Assembly (NCBI RefSeq): GCF_020283565.1
Contig: NC_060060.1
Coordinates: forward strand, 41,664,001 to 41,728,000
Direction of reading: 5' to 3'
DNA length: 64,000 bases
Source of the DNA: Trifolium pratense
Lineage: Eukaryota; Streptophyta; Magnoliopsida; Fabales; Fabaceae
Part shown: positions 36,640 through 52,776 of the stretch, piece by piece
How positions within the stretch are numbered: position 1 is the stretch's first letter
Layout: the number at the start of each line of letters is the position of its first letter
Translations under genes and position numbers: made by a program
The notes under the pieces: model-generated
Told to the model about the DNA's origin: nothing
The model's input: the letters and a program-made list of their open reading frames with translations, nothing else
The model's database searches: none

Positions 36640-38590
36640 AATAAACTGGAAGAAAAATAAATGTATTCTCATAGTTAACTGATAAACATCTAGTCTTACA
36701 TTCGTCGAAGGTCTACGCCACTGCTTTGCCTGCGGAATTTGCCTGCAACTAAAAGCTTCTAGTCAGGGATATGATTTTATAAGCTGTTTAATGACAAAAA
36801 TGTGCATCAGATAGTATGCTTATGTACCAATACAGAGTGAAGTAATCGGCATACATTAGAATGTGATAAACGTGAAGAAACAAAACTAAAGCTACTTGCA
36901 CCCGTCTACCCTATCTAGAATCTAGAACCCGAAAACTAATGCAGCATGATTTCATCAAGTATAAATTATCATCATTAAAACCTTTCTCCTTACAAACTAG
37001 TTATTCATGAAACCCAATCAAGGTTGAACAATCGTGTATTACAACATTAATGAAGCATATTGTTATTATGAAGTAAAGTTCTCCACCGTTGGTCAGAAGA
37101 TGCTCATTGATTAGTACCTTTATTATCTTCTCTTTGTGGAAAGAATGGAAATGACCCGAATAGGTCAGATAACCGAGCCAAGGTTGTCTCTGAAGTAGAC
37201 CTTTTTAAAGACTGCAATCAGAAAAAATGGAAAAAGAACACCGGAAGCCAGAATGTTAGGTCATGAAAGAACACCATGTACATCTATGGCGTTTAGAGGT
37301 AAAAGCAATAGACGATAAAATAGGAAAAGCGTACATTTTCTATGTTGGAAGAACCATATCTACTTTGAATCTGCAAAAAGGTGACAAACCAACCATTATA
37401 TACATAACTAACAGGAGTAAGTTTTAAATGACACCAAAACTTTTCCCACTCACCTTCAATGAAAAGTCAGTTACGTCGAACAGAAGCAACTTGGCCTCAA
37501 AGTAGTGAGCTAAAGCCTTGGCAAGCACCTGTTGGTAAAGTTCTGCAAGACATGAATGGGGGAAATTTTGAATTAGCTTAAAAAAATAGTAGAAACATAA
37601 AAGCTCATCAATCCGTCGTAAAAAAATCAGAGATTCATACTAACCGGCTGGCCCTGAGAGCATAATAGTCCGGCTTGCAGGAGCAAGATTCCGTGTATAT
37701 TTAGAAACCTCCGCATGCTTTAAATGGACATAGGCAGCACTTGTCAGCAGCACCCGTGTCTGTTCACTGTCATCACATATACAACGAACAAGGTCATATC
37801 AGAACCGAGATTGAATTGAATCGACTAAAAGAAGTAGCAGCAATGTCAAAGCATCCAGTAAATTCTACAGTTTCAACATTGTAACTGTAACACACATTTA
37901 ATTTTCTCAGTCCATTAACAAAATATAGATGTCACATTTAATCACCGAACATGATATGCCTTGTTAATCTGCAAATAATAACCTGAAACTGAAAAATCGC
38001 AGAACTGGGCATATACTTAAAGATTTAAGAACATTAAAGCACTAAATTTTCATTTCAGTTGTGTTATTTAAACATCAAAATACACACCGTATGTATGTAA
38101 CACGGTATGTGTTTACCTCTATCTCTCTCGCTTTTTTTTCTTCTACAACAACTTGCACATTTTCAAAAATACAATAAAAATCAAAAGATGCCGTATTCGA
38201 TATCAAAATTCTGATGTCAAAATATAATTTCTTTTTTCATTTATCTGAATATGAATACGAATGTATAGTATATACCATACCAACCGTACAGTCTTTAAAA
38301 AAAAAAAAACTGTAAATGACAATGAGATCTGTAACACTGGAAATTAGGAAAATGAAAGAGAAAAAGACTAGAATAGAATACCTGAGATAATAAGGGAAAT
38401 TATCAAAAGTGACATTGCTTTCTCTACCATCAACAATAAGTCGAAGCATTTCGTGTTCAATTTTCTCGGGTGTGATGGCGTTTGAGGAGACAGAATTAGG
38501 CCCCCATTTGGTTTGTCCAGAAGCCAAACCAAGGCCGACTCCAACTCCGACCCCAACGCAGGCAGATATCAGCATTCCTTTCTGTTCCAT
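32952..38590 (-). CDS. DAA1: DAA1-like AAA-type ATPase (ATAD1/Msp1 group)
   Basis: Exons: 38590-38382, 37766-37645, 37543-37454, 37370-37335, 37211-37118, 36742-36700, 36559-36457, 35816-35752, 35637-35141, 35070-34983, 34866-34735, 34621-34056, 33968-33830, 33736-33668, 33587-33468, 33065-32952. They total 2487 nt, giving 828 aa, near the 824 aa of Arabidopsis DAA1. The N-terminus is a Gly/Val-rich hydrophobic segment ([13 protein letters not shown]), a likely membrane anchor. A first, degenerate AAA region carries [16 protein letters not shown] and [10 protein letters not shown]. The active AAA domain has Walker A GPPGTGKT (about 560-567), Walker B IIFVDEVD (about 615-622) and RRFERR arginine fingers. 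The C-terminus is a Vps4-like helix. The role in plants is little known. Nothing is missing. Confidence 0.9.
35818..35923. repeat. 53-bp tandem duplication beside a splice acceptor of the AAA ATPase gene
   Basis: Copies at 35818-35870 and 35871-35923 differ at very few bases. Each runs TGAAGGAATATTGAAGGATA to the CAATSTCCAAAAA end. Copy 1 supplies the polypyrimidine tract and acceptor (CCTTCAG) of the exon starting at 35816. Copy 2 lacks the AG at the same place. Confidence 0.85.
36582..36640. repeat. (TTA)n microsatellite in an AAA ATPase intron
   Basis: About 18-19 uninterrupted ATT/TTA units lie in the intron between exons at 36559 and 36700. It would be expected to vary in length between individuals. 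Confidence 0.95.
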
Positions 38591-40017
38591 TGTGCTTTGT
38601 TTTCAGATAACCGCAAAAAACTGAATTATGAACAATAATTTGTATGTGAATGAATGAATTTAATGGAGAGAGGGGGAAGAAGGATCTCTGTCCTTTATTA
38701 TTATCATTGTAATTGTAATTGTAATTGTAACTGTAAAATTTGTGTGAGAGAAGCCAAATGAAATGAAATGGTTAAGGGAATGGTAATCTGATAAGAGTGT
38801 TCCCGCTTTTTCTGGTGTGGCCTTTATTCTCGTTGAAATTAAAATGTTAGAGGACAGAGACTAGTGCTGACTCATACATGCATTCTTACGTGTCACTCTT
38901 TTGACGGTTTGTTTTTTGGATCGGCAGTTATGTTTCCTCTCTCTCATGGGGAGGGAGGATATTTCTACTTTCCATTTTTCAACTTACTTAGGAATTCAAA
39001 TTAACATAATATATTTTCTGACCATAATATTTTAGTAACGGTAAAAAAACAATATTTTTAGTTTTTTAAATTCTCCATAGACAGTTCTAATGATTAACCA
39101 CTTGAACCAAATAAGATCAAAATGAATAACAAAACTCTCCTCACTTTTAACATTGCAGTTGAAATCAAATACATGACATAACTTTTAGTTTAGTAGTAAC
39201 ACATTTTGTCACCACACTTCATAAGAATTTCATACCATGGTAAAGAGAGCACTATAAAACAAAACGCTTAATTACAATTTTGGTCATTTATTTTCACTTA
39301 CTCACAAAATTGACCCCTATTTTAAATTTTAAAATTACTCAATTTTGGTCCCTCCATATTTTATACCCTTAAATAATGTAATATACGACCTAATGATATT
39401 TAATGATAAAAAAACATGAAATGACAAGAAAAATCATTAAAAACATCAGTTTCAATTTTAGAAATTATTTTACCATAAAAAAACTAGAAATTATTCATTT
39501 TTTAATTTAGTTAATGAAATGTATATAATTAATCCAATTGAATGATTCTACATCATCAAATTATATGTCATGTCATTTAAAATATGTTAAATCATTTTTT
39601 TAGTACAAAAATCAGATAGAGAAACTAAAACTGGGTGATTTTAAAATAGGAGACTCATTCGCGAGTTGGTAAAATAGAAAGACAAAAACTGTATTTAAGC
39701 AACAAAAAAAAAAATATCGAATTAAAAATTGGAAATACCTAAAACTTAAAAGGATAAAAGTCGTCAATTTTAAACAACAGGTCATGATGGACATAATTAG
39801 TGAAATTAGGAGCAATCATCAATATGTATTACAAGGATAGAAAAGTTGTCATAACTCAAATAGCAGTCAAAGAAGCAGAAGCAAAAATAGTCTGTCAAAG
39901 CAATAGCTGGTGAATAAAGAGAGCTGAATGCAAATCAGTTCCTGTTAGTGAAACCTGCCTGAGCCTTCTGCCTCTGCCTCTGAACCCAGTAAAACAGGCG
40001 ATGCATGGTCGACTTGA
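38591..40017. other. Intergenic stretch between the AAA ATPase and CPK3-like genes
   Basis: Bases 38591-38830 are the likely ATPase promoter and leader, with a (TTGTAA)n short repeat near 38705-38735. A TIR element lies at 39266-39700. The last 100-200 bases before 40018 are probably CPK3-like 3' UTR. No other gene is seen. Confidence 0.5.
39266..39700. mobile_element. 435-bp non-autonomous element with long inverted ends
   Basis: The left end, GCTTAATTACAATTTTGGTC, and the right end, read inward GCTTAAATACAGTTTTTGTC, pair with mismatches. Pairing continues through ATTTTAAAATCACCC-type sequence for about 100 bp. It resembles the GGCTTAAATGCAGTTTTAC ends of the element at 20057-21157 and may be a distant relative. 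A target duplication is not clear because the flanks are A-rich. Confidence 0.5.
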
Positions 40018-44496
<4,479 letters not shown>

Positions 44497-44525
44497 TTTG
44501 AGTATGAAAAATGAAAAATATCACA

Positions 44526-44561
44526 ACGGTGGTGGTGGTGGTGGTGGTGGTGGTGGTGGTG
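44526..44561. repeat. (GGT)n microsatellite in the CPK3-like 5' leader
   Basis: About eleven to twelve GGT units lie 30-65 bases upstream of the start codon, so probably within the transcript leader as (ACC)n. Confidence 0.85.
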
Positions 44562-44910
44562 TTTCTTCTCTGAAGCGTTAAACACGAAAATGGAGTTTGA
44601 TTTTGATGATGGCTGCTACAAAAGGGTTATTTGACGGTGGATTAATTGCGTTGACTCATCACAACTGTGTCACTTTGGTGTTACAACTACTAAGAGTGTA
44701 AAAACAGAATGATATGTATGTGATTTCATCAGATCATTGGTTATATAAAAGAGCAACATTAATTTGATTCCTATGATTACTCTTATCTATTGACTGCCAG
44801 CATCAATTTATAATTACTACAGATATTCCTAATTAGTACTGATATTTCCTATTTACTGTATTAATCAAAACTTGCTTAATATAGTCTAATAAAGAGATAG
44901 AATAAGAAGA

Positions 44911-45031
44911 TCATACGAGTTTAGCTCGGTTGACAGGGAGATCGTACAGGAGTCGGGTTTGAACCTGAACACTTCACTTATTTACCTTTAAAGTAAAACT
45001 TTTAGTCACTAAACTACTTGACAAAAAAAAA
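44911..45031 (+). mobile_element. tRNA-derived SINE, plus strand
   Basis: GAGTTTAGCTCGGTTGACAG is a box A, GGGTTTGAACCTG a box B, and the end is CACTAAACTACTTGACAAAAAAAAA. It is the same family as 13191-13280 and is related to 43496-43633. Confidence 0.75.
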
Positions 45032-45198
45032 GGAAAATAAAAAATAAACAAACATAATCTAATTTTAAGTTGATCTCTTGTGTAAAAAAAAGAAAACAAA
45101 AAGTTTATCTCTGGATTCTTAAGTTAGGTGGTGGACAATTTTAGTAGGCAGAGCACTTCGAATCTGATGTCTTCTTTGTCATAAAATCTGTCTATATA

Positions 45199-45493
45199 CT
45201 CCCTCCGGTCCTTTTTATAAGGAACACTTAGGGCAAAAAAATTGGTCCTTTTTATAAGAAACTTTGACCAATTTTCAAATGTTTTAAATGTTCAATTTCA
45301 CTTATGCCCTTATTTATTATGAGAGAGAATTTAAAAATAAATAAGTTAGTTGAATAAAGAGTAATTAAATAAGGGTATATATGGAATAAATTAAAATTTA
45401 TAAGAGTATTAAATGAAAATAACTATGTTAAATGTGTTTCATTGGTCTGTGTGATTTTTTCAAAGTGTTCCTTATAATAAGGACCAGAGGGAG
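45199..45493. mobile_element. Stowaway-like (Tc1/mariner) MITE, 295 bp
   Basis: Ends CTCCCTCCGGTCCTTTTTAT and, read inward from the right, CTCCCTCTGGTCCTTATTAT form good inverted repeats. The flanks are TA dinucleotides at 45197-45198 and 45494-45495, as expected for this superfamily. There is no ORF. Confidence 0.85.
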
Positions 45494-46990
45494 TATTTTG
45501 TTTCTTAAGAACATGCATCAATTTAGTGATATCAGTTTCATACAGAGCACCTCTAATATGAGGATGTATGTAGCATAGACGTGCAAGACATTATCTCGTC
45601 CTGTATTAAATAACTCAATAGCTTTTGAGCAATTACTCTCACAAATCATGTTATTATAATCTTTGTTGCGACAAAATTTAAGTCTAATCTTCTTGATAGC
45701 CTGCGGTTCAACCAACACATCACCACCAGCTTCATAGTGAGAAAAGTCAGTCACCTAATCACTTTCATGATTGTGAATAACCCTATTAGCCCCAAGCACA
45801 AAGAGTCTTATAGAAAACTACCATCAGGGGTGGAAATGACCCGAGCCAACTCACGAATAGTTTGAAGTTCGATTCGATAATTGTCTCATTGAACTTGGTT
45901 TGTGACCCAAATGAGTTAAACTCGAGTTAAAAATTAAGTTCGTTCTGAGGAGGGATCCAATGAGCCCAGAGACGTGATGAATGTAAATCTATCCCAAGAC
46001 TTGGATAGTAAGTCACACAATCATCGTGTAAGGCAAAAGTCTTCCCCACCACCTCATGGATACACAAACAAAATTGAGGACGCTCCATATAGAATAAGTA
46101 GAATGAAAAAAGTAAATATCTTATATATGTTTAAATCTGTCAAAATACTTACTTCAAGTAAAATACCGCATTTTAGGAGGTTTGGACAAACAATATTTCA
46201 AGAATTGTGCTAAGTAAGAAAAGTCCAATGAGTCCTTAAGTGTTCGTCTAGATGGGATGACAACATTTGATATATTTTACTAATAGACTTTCAATTTTGT
46301 TATGAAATATTCCGGCCAGAAAAACCCGTGCTCCATTGCCAGTAAAAAACGTATTCGTGGGGTGTTTTTTGAAACGTATCAATAAGATAGACCCATACTT
46401 CGAGTTGTTTCACTCCATAAATAAACTCGAACACTTAAGAAATCCGTCAGACAAGCGGACTCACACCTCTTACAACCTACACAGTCCTGTGTTCTTGGGG
46501 CAGAAGCTATTTGCTTAGCTTTACATCCATCCCACTGAAATACCTCAAGAATAATGTGTTATGTAAAAATTTAGAATGATGATTTAAATTTAAATGATAG
46601 AAAACTTTCAATCCTGCAATTAGTGCATTAATACAATATCATCTGATAAAATATTAGTAAACGGTGAAAAAGCACTATTTAAGTGTCAGCAGTGTAATTT
46701 GATCGATCAACTAGCTAAAATTGAAAATGTCATAGTTAAAAACAAAAATTTAAAATAAAATAGCAAAAATTGTAGTAATAACTAACTGGCCATAATTTAT
46801 GAGGATTACAATGGAAGTTATGAGGATTACAACGGAAGGTAGATCAATTAATGCTACAAATGATAGTATAGTTTTTTCTTCTACAGCCGCCATCAACAGA
46901 TTTTAGTAAAGGGGGCGCAAATAAAAATTGTGGAAGTCGGTACATTCTTGCTGCCTTTGTATAGAGCTCATACCACACTTCTTGAAACAT

Positions 46991-49900
46991 CTATTGTACA
47001 ATTTCAAATACGGTTACTGCAGCAAAGACGAGAAAGAGAACACCTCCGATGTAAGCAATAACCTTCAAAAGAAATGAAAATAATGTTTAGTTCATAGCTG
47101 CATAGCTGTATGAGGTAATAGTCCAAACAGACACACAAATGTAGGTTCATGCTTCAAACACAAGGCACTATCTAGTATTATCTACAGAATATAAAGTGCC
47201 GTCGGCAGAGTAATAAAACTTTCATATGGTTATGATAAGTTGCCCTTAATAACCCTAACCAACAGGGAGACTTCACGTCATCTGTATTATCTAGGGAAAA
47301 ATCACACTTTCAGTTACATTGATTAATGAATCTACTTGATATGAAAGCTTGCATCTATAGTTCCCATTTATGAATTCTGGCCCATATTTGAAATGGAGAA
47401 AACCAGGAAATTGGAACTAACAAAGCAAGTCATATCAGGAATGGAGGCTACAAGCCAGAAGCTACCTTCTCCGACAAAAATGTCCCCAGTAACGAACCAC
47501 CAAGTACTGCTATCTGCATATAAAAGATAGAACAATATAAAATACCAAAGTTATTTATAGATATGCAATAAGAAAGAAAAAGACAGTTAATTCAAGGAAT
47601 TAAATTGTGTTAAACTTTCCCCGATAGTCAAGGTTTTCCTCATTTGGATTTATTTTCATCTTAATTTTGTCTTTGTATCTTGTTGGGAGTACCAAATATA
47701 GGTCATTAGTGAAAAAAATAGCTCACCGGTACTCTCAAAGCAGTTTCAAAGTTAAAATGTTTTTTTACAATGTTTATAAATCACTGAGAAGAATTTTGTT
47801 GCATTTTAGTTGGGCATTTTGGTAAATCCAGATTGTAGTTGCTGTCCCCAAAGCGTAATTTCAAACAATGCATTTATTGTTATTTTCAAAGGCCAGATCC
47901 CCATAATTAGAAGTTGCATCAAACCATTGCTGAAAAAGGAGTTACCAAAGTTGCAACACCATGACCGGCCAGTGATCCAGCTATGACTCCCAGGGGTGAA
48001 GAAGCTGCTGCAAGGGCTAAACAGGAGGAAAAAATATTTCAAAATCATTGAAGGCGAGTTGCATGACAAGAATCAGCATAACATGTTATTGATAAACTAA
48101 TATTGTATTAATCCTAATAAAGTGACATTCTAGCCAGGCATATACTATGTATAATAGATTTTTATCGACCAATAATTCCAACTTTAGTACTCACCAATTG
48201 TGGAGAAAAATGATTTATCGCCCCACTCAGCAACAAAAACCAAGAGAAAAGTGCTGACAATTGTGCTAGCAGCAGCTACTATCCCAGCACCGTTTCCAGA
48301 AAATTCAGAAACTGCTAACTCTGCCTGGTTAAGATAGGAACCATTGCATAGGAAAACATCGTGAACCATTTCAAAGTGAAGGAAATAAAAAACTGGGCTT
48401 AATAATGTACTTTTATATACGTCACATTATGATGCAAATGCCAAATATTACCTCCTTCTGTTCATCATCTGATTTTTGGCTATCACTAGACGAGGCATCC
48501 AGCAGGGTAGAAACACCAAAGTATACCTGAAGTCAACTGAAATCTTAGCCGAGTGTTTCATTTACAAACAGAAAATGTAAAGGATAGATTTGTGAACCAT
48601 AGAAAACACTAATGCAATTTTTCGGGCTAATGGTAACAATGAGATTCGAATCTATGACCTCATGTGAACTATCCTAGTCCTTTATCACTAGCTCAATCCT
48701 AGTAACTTGCACACTAATGCATTTACATAAACATGGAAGTGAATTTACCAATAGGCAAACAGCAGCAATATCATCAATAGGTAAATCAGTTTGTCCAAAC
48801 CTGCGCAAAGTAACTTATTAGATTTAGATGAATTCCAGAGAAGACATTCTTAATAACTAGTAATATTTTCTCCTAAAAATATTAGTCAGATCAGATAGTT
48901 AGATTATGCTTTCAAGTTACTGGTTTCAAACACAATAAAATATAATTCCAAAGGAAGGCATAGAAAGAAAAAAAACTGATAATCTTCCTAGAAAACATGG
49001 AACTTGGTGAAACTAAAGACATTTTTGCATCACAAAGAAATCTTTTTGTTTTTTGCAAATGATTAAAATTGTGTTCCAAAAAAGTTTGATATTGTATTAT
49101 GATAAAACTGTGCAGTGCTATAGTTGGTCAAAAGGCATTGAGAAACAATATGGTGAGTAATTTTCAAACACGTAGACGGCACAGTGTTTATTATATTACT
49201 CCATGTTCACTTTTTCTGTTGTAAGAGTATGACCAAATCATACCACAGATATGACAAGAGTTCGTCAACATAATGAAGGAAATAAAGAAAAAACCTGAAC
49301 GGCAAGAGTTCGTCAACATAATGAAAAGTTCGTCCAAGAGCAACAGATATGACAGTCATTGCCCTGCCAAAAACAAATAAATCAATAAATATTAATGATT
49401 TGAAGATTATTGCATAATAGAAATAAACACATCGTACAAAATTATTAGCATTCATAAGAGTGGTACTGATTGTAAACGTAGACTTATAGACACAACATAA
49501 GCCTGGAGAATTTTGTAAAAATGCATCACTCTGTATTAAGTTTCCGAATATATGAGAAGAAAACCATTGAAGTCTAGTGATATTGTCCACTAGGTTACTC
49601 TGTGAAGAATTTTGATTAGCCAGTTTCATTGTTCTAAGTTATGAAAATATTTCAACCACACTTGCTTGCATTGCATCAGCTTATCAAGCATGGTGAGTAA
49701 TCATGAAAACACCTCCTAAACAAAGAATAAAATGCAAGGGCATCTAAATCATATGAAGCATTAAACATACGCAAGTGCACCAAATGTCCCAACAAAAACA
49801 ACACCAGCTGAATTCCTAGCTGCTAACAGTGCCTGCATAAAACATCAAACATCCAAATCAAAGAAGCTCGCCCCCTTTATTTTATCTCATCAATAAGCAG

Positions 49901-51218
49901 ACTTGTTGAACAAATCTTAACAGAAAAGAGGTTATTGTTTTTTAATATTACAATTTCCTTTCTTCACTAATTTGTATTTTGGTTTGAAAGAAATGAAAAT
50001 GAAGCAGTGATTTATGTGCACTCACTGCGATGAAAAAGGTCTTGTCTCCCAGTTCAGAGAAAAAAATCAGCAGAAAAGCCTGTTATATAGCATAAAACAA
50101 GAAACAGTATTAGTCTTTGAATAGCAAGATAATTATATCAAAATAGTCTTACTTAAAATAGTAGAAGTACAACAAAGTCCACGTTAGGATTTGTTTGGAT
50201 TGACTTATTTAACTTATCTACGAACATAAAGTCTAGTGAGACTATTTTGAAGAACTTATGGAAATAACTTATGACATGCTTATAAGCTGTTTTGCACTAA
50301 TTTTCATAAGCTCTTTAGGATAGTTTAGAATACAACTTATAACATATGAAAATAGTTTTGAGTTTTAACTTTATCTTTTGTTATAGAAATAACGTATACA
50401 TAAACATAAAAAAACAAAACATAAAAACAACAAACGTATACATAACACTTATATGATAAACATTTATATTATAAGCACTTAATTAAGGTACCAAACAGGG
50501 CCTAAATAAACGACCGTAACTACAACAAATGAAAATGCGGACTCTGTTAGTTATTCATTTGTAGACAGAGTCCGCATTTTCATTTGTACTACACTGCTAT
50601 TCTTCAATTTTCGTTTTAAAAAAAAAAAAAACTCTTAATTATTGAAGTAACAGGGAGATTTTCCTAACTGAAGCAAAACCTGTGCTTAAGTCACCGACAT
50701 CTCCAAATACAGGAACCGAATTAAAGCCAGTAGCAAAATCAGAAGCAGCAGCAGAAGCTGGATAAGAGTCTCGAAGCGCAAAGAACGCAAGTAACAGCAT
50801 AAACTTAACAAGTCCTATGGATCCGTTATCATTATCATCATCAGAAGAAACAATCGGTGTTGACAAGTGACATTCGCAATCGGAGTTTCCGGCAACGGAT
50901 TCATCGGAATTTTGAAGTTCATAAGATTCAGCGCGGTAATGGTTGTAAGCACGAGCGAATCCCTATGCGAAAATGATAAAAATGCATTTGAATTTTGATT
51001 CATGGAATGAAATGATAATGATGAAGATTAGAGCAAAATGAAGTGCAGGAAATTACCGTTGTGGCCCGAAAAAGATTACCGGTTTGAATACGTGGCGGTA
51101 GATTGCGGTTGCAGGGAGAGAGGAGTGACGTGGCGAGAGTGAAGTGCGTGTTAGAGCGAAGAAAAGTGAAAGAAGATGCGAATGGTTTGGGAAACGAAGA
51201 GAGTGAATGCGATTGCAT
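46991..51218 (-). CDS. PAM71: Chloroplast GDT1-like protein, PAM71 type (Mn/Ca transporter)
   Basis: Exons: 51218-51057, 50962-50669, 50079-50026, 49832-49771, 49363-49295, 48800-48749, 48526-48452, 48324-48195, 48016-47946, 47513-47466, 47062-46991. They total 1089 nt, giving 362 aa (Arabidopsis PAM71 is about 370). The first 55-60 residues are Ser/Pro/Arg-rich and nearly free of acids, a chloroplast transit peptide. The two hallmark UPF0016 motifs are both present: ELGDKT at about 161 and EWGDKS at about 289, each in a cluster of three membrane helices. PAM71 moves Mn2+ (and perhaps Ca2+) across thylakoid membranes for photosystem II; CMT1 in the envelope is the closest alternative. The STGFASAFLLIF and AELAVSEFSGNGAGI segments match PAM71. 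The gene looks intact. Confidence 0.92.
48625..48715 (-). mobile_element. SINE remnant in a PAM71 intron
   Basis: On the minus strand, ATTGAGCTAGTGATAAAGGA resembles box A, and ATAGATTCGAATCTCATTG carries a box B. It lies in the intron between 48526 and 48749. No tail or target duplication is clear. Confidence 0.5.
49255..49324. repeat. 48-bp-period duplication across a PAM71 exon edge
   Basis: CAAGAGTTCGTCAACATAAT plus GA occurs at 49303-49324 inside exon 5 (49295-49363) and again, identical, at 49255-49276 in the adjoining intron. The intron copy lacks the splice site and is not used in the model. Confidence 0.85.
50180..50510. mobile_element. MITE-like element in PAM71 intron 2
   Basis: It begins near GGATTTGTTTGGATTGACTT and ends near GGTACCAAACAGGGCCTAAA, with ATAAGCTGTTTT and CATAAGCTCTTT-type subrepeats inside. 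It is the same family as 43425-43785 in the CPK3-like gene. The boundaries and superfamily are uncertain. Confidence 0.5.
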
Positions 51219-52776
51219 TTCTTCTACTTCTGCGTTTGTGTTTCTTCTTCTCTACTATGCTATGTTATGTTCATCAATGATTCTCTCTCTCACTCTCTCG
51301 CTCGCTCTTCTGTTTACGATTTCTTGGATAAGTCCCGCGTCACGATTAACCAACCACCTCACCTTGCTTTGCTTGCTTGTTATCTCTCTCTTTCCCTCGT
51401 AAATTAACCGTTTTATTTATTTATTTATTGGGCCCAAACCAATACTAATCCTCAATCGGATAGCCCAACCCAACGACCCAATCAACCACGAGATTTACTT
51501 TTGCCGCCATCAGTTTCTCGCGCGCCCTACACCTTTTCTATTTTACTCTTCCGCTACTTAAGTAGCGGACGTTGTAAGAATCAAATTTTTTTGAAAAATG
51601 TCGTTCGCTACTTAAGTCGTGGACATTATAAAAAAAACAAATCTGGTAGGATGCTATTGAGGTGTATCTGTTATCTAAGTAGCGGATATGAATATTTTGG
51701 TAAATTTGTAGGGCGCGCGAGAAAATAACTAGGATGACAAAACTAAAATCTCATCAAACACAGCTGTTGATTCATAAATGTTTGGAAGAAATAATAAGTA
51801 AAAATAACTGGAATAATTAAAGATAAAGTGTAGTTTTCTGAAATAGTGTAGTTATTTTTTAGTCATAGAATGATTTTACTTATAGAAAAATTCATATCAC
51901 TTGATAAAAATAACACTTAAAAGAATTTGTGCAATGTTCAAGTCAAACCAATATACATTATTAACATAGCGTTAGGGAAAGTTGATCCTTAAACATATTT
52001 GGGAAAAACTCTTAAATACTTACCACAATTTAAATAATGTAAATTGCAAAAAAAAATAGTGGCTTGTTTCATACCAAAAACAGTGTTTAGCTACAACTAA
52101 TTAGTTGGCTCATTGTGCAAATATTAGGGAAATAGTAATTATGAGATGGCATTTTTTTGCATTATGGATTCAATTACATATGAGTATGCACAACTTTACA
52201 AATATACTAAAAAGAAATGCATCAACTTTAGTAACTATTCCTAGCTTTGACATGGAAGAAAGAAAGCTTACTGTAACCTGTTCATAGGATTTATGGCTGC
52301 ATCAGTTTGGAAACCCCCTACACCATTGTTACACCAGTTTTACCAAAGATATCTGGCTATGTTCCCTAATAACTACAAGTGTGAGAGTGTGATCAAATCC
52401 AACTAGATTCCCAAATGCCTAACAATATTGTTGCTGTGACTAGAAACTTGTTAAAAGACCTATCACAAACATACCTCTAAATGTACCATCAAACCAAGTT
52501 ATTTATATAAACCAACAAAACTAAGCTTTTAAGTAGACAGGAAAATCTCATGATCAATGATAAAAATCAAATACAATAATCATAACAACAAAAAATATAC
52601 ATGACTTATATTTATTTAGTTGAGTAGAAAAACATGTTGGACACCTAACATATTTTAGTCAAATAAACTTTCTTATTTGTGTCGCGAGTTGGGTACAATG
52701 CAGGTTAGAATACTTTATTCCCTTCCGTAGAACAATCCACTCTTGTGCACTCCGCAGCAATAATAGCACAGAATCG
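51219..52776. other. Intergenic stretch between PAM71 and the first CHX gene
   Basis: Bases 51219-51400 are the PAM71 leader and promoter, with a CT-rich tract (TCTCTCTCTCACTCTCTCGC) near 51281-51301. A small element lies at 51514-51724. Bases about 52280-52776 are the 3' flank of the CHX gene and are shared, with divergence, with 58220-58696. Between them I see no gene. Confidence 0.5.
51514..51724. mobile_element. 211-bp TIR element with internal perfect palindrome
   Basis: The 17-bp ends TTTCTCGCGCGCCCTAC and GTAGGGCGCGCGAGAAA are exact complements. Inside, CCGCTACTTAAGTAGCGG (51551-51568) is a perfect 18-bp palindrome. Two more relatives of CGCTACTTAAGT follow near 51606 and 51676. No target duplication is visible and no protein is encoded. 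Confidence 0.65.

Larger units (their letters stand above)
44497..46990. other. Intergenic stretch between CPK3-like and PAM71 genes
   Basis: Bases 44497-44700 are the CPK3-like leader and promoter. A SINE (44911-45031) and a Stowaway-like MITE (45199-45493) follow. Bases 45500-46900 contain short ORFs (45518-45754, 45974-46213, 46336-46518) with no recognisable family. The last 100-200 bases are probably PAM71 3' UTR. Confidence 0.5.
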
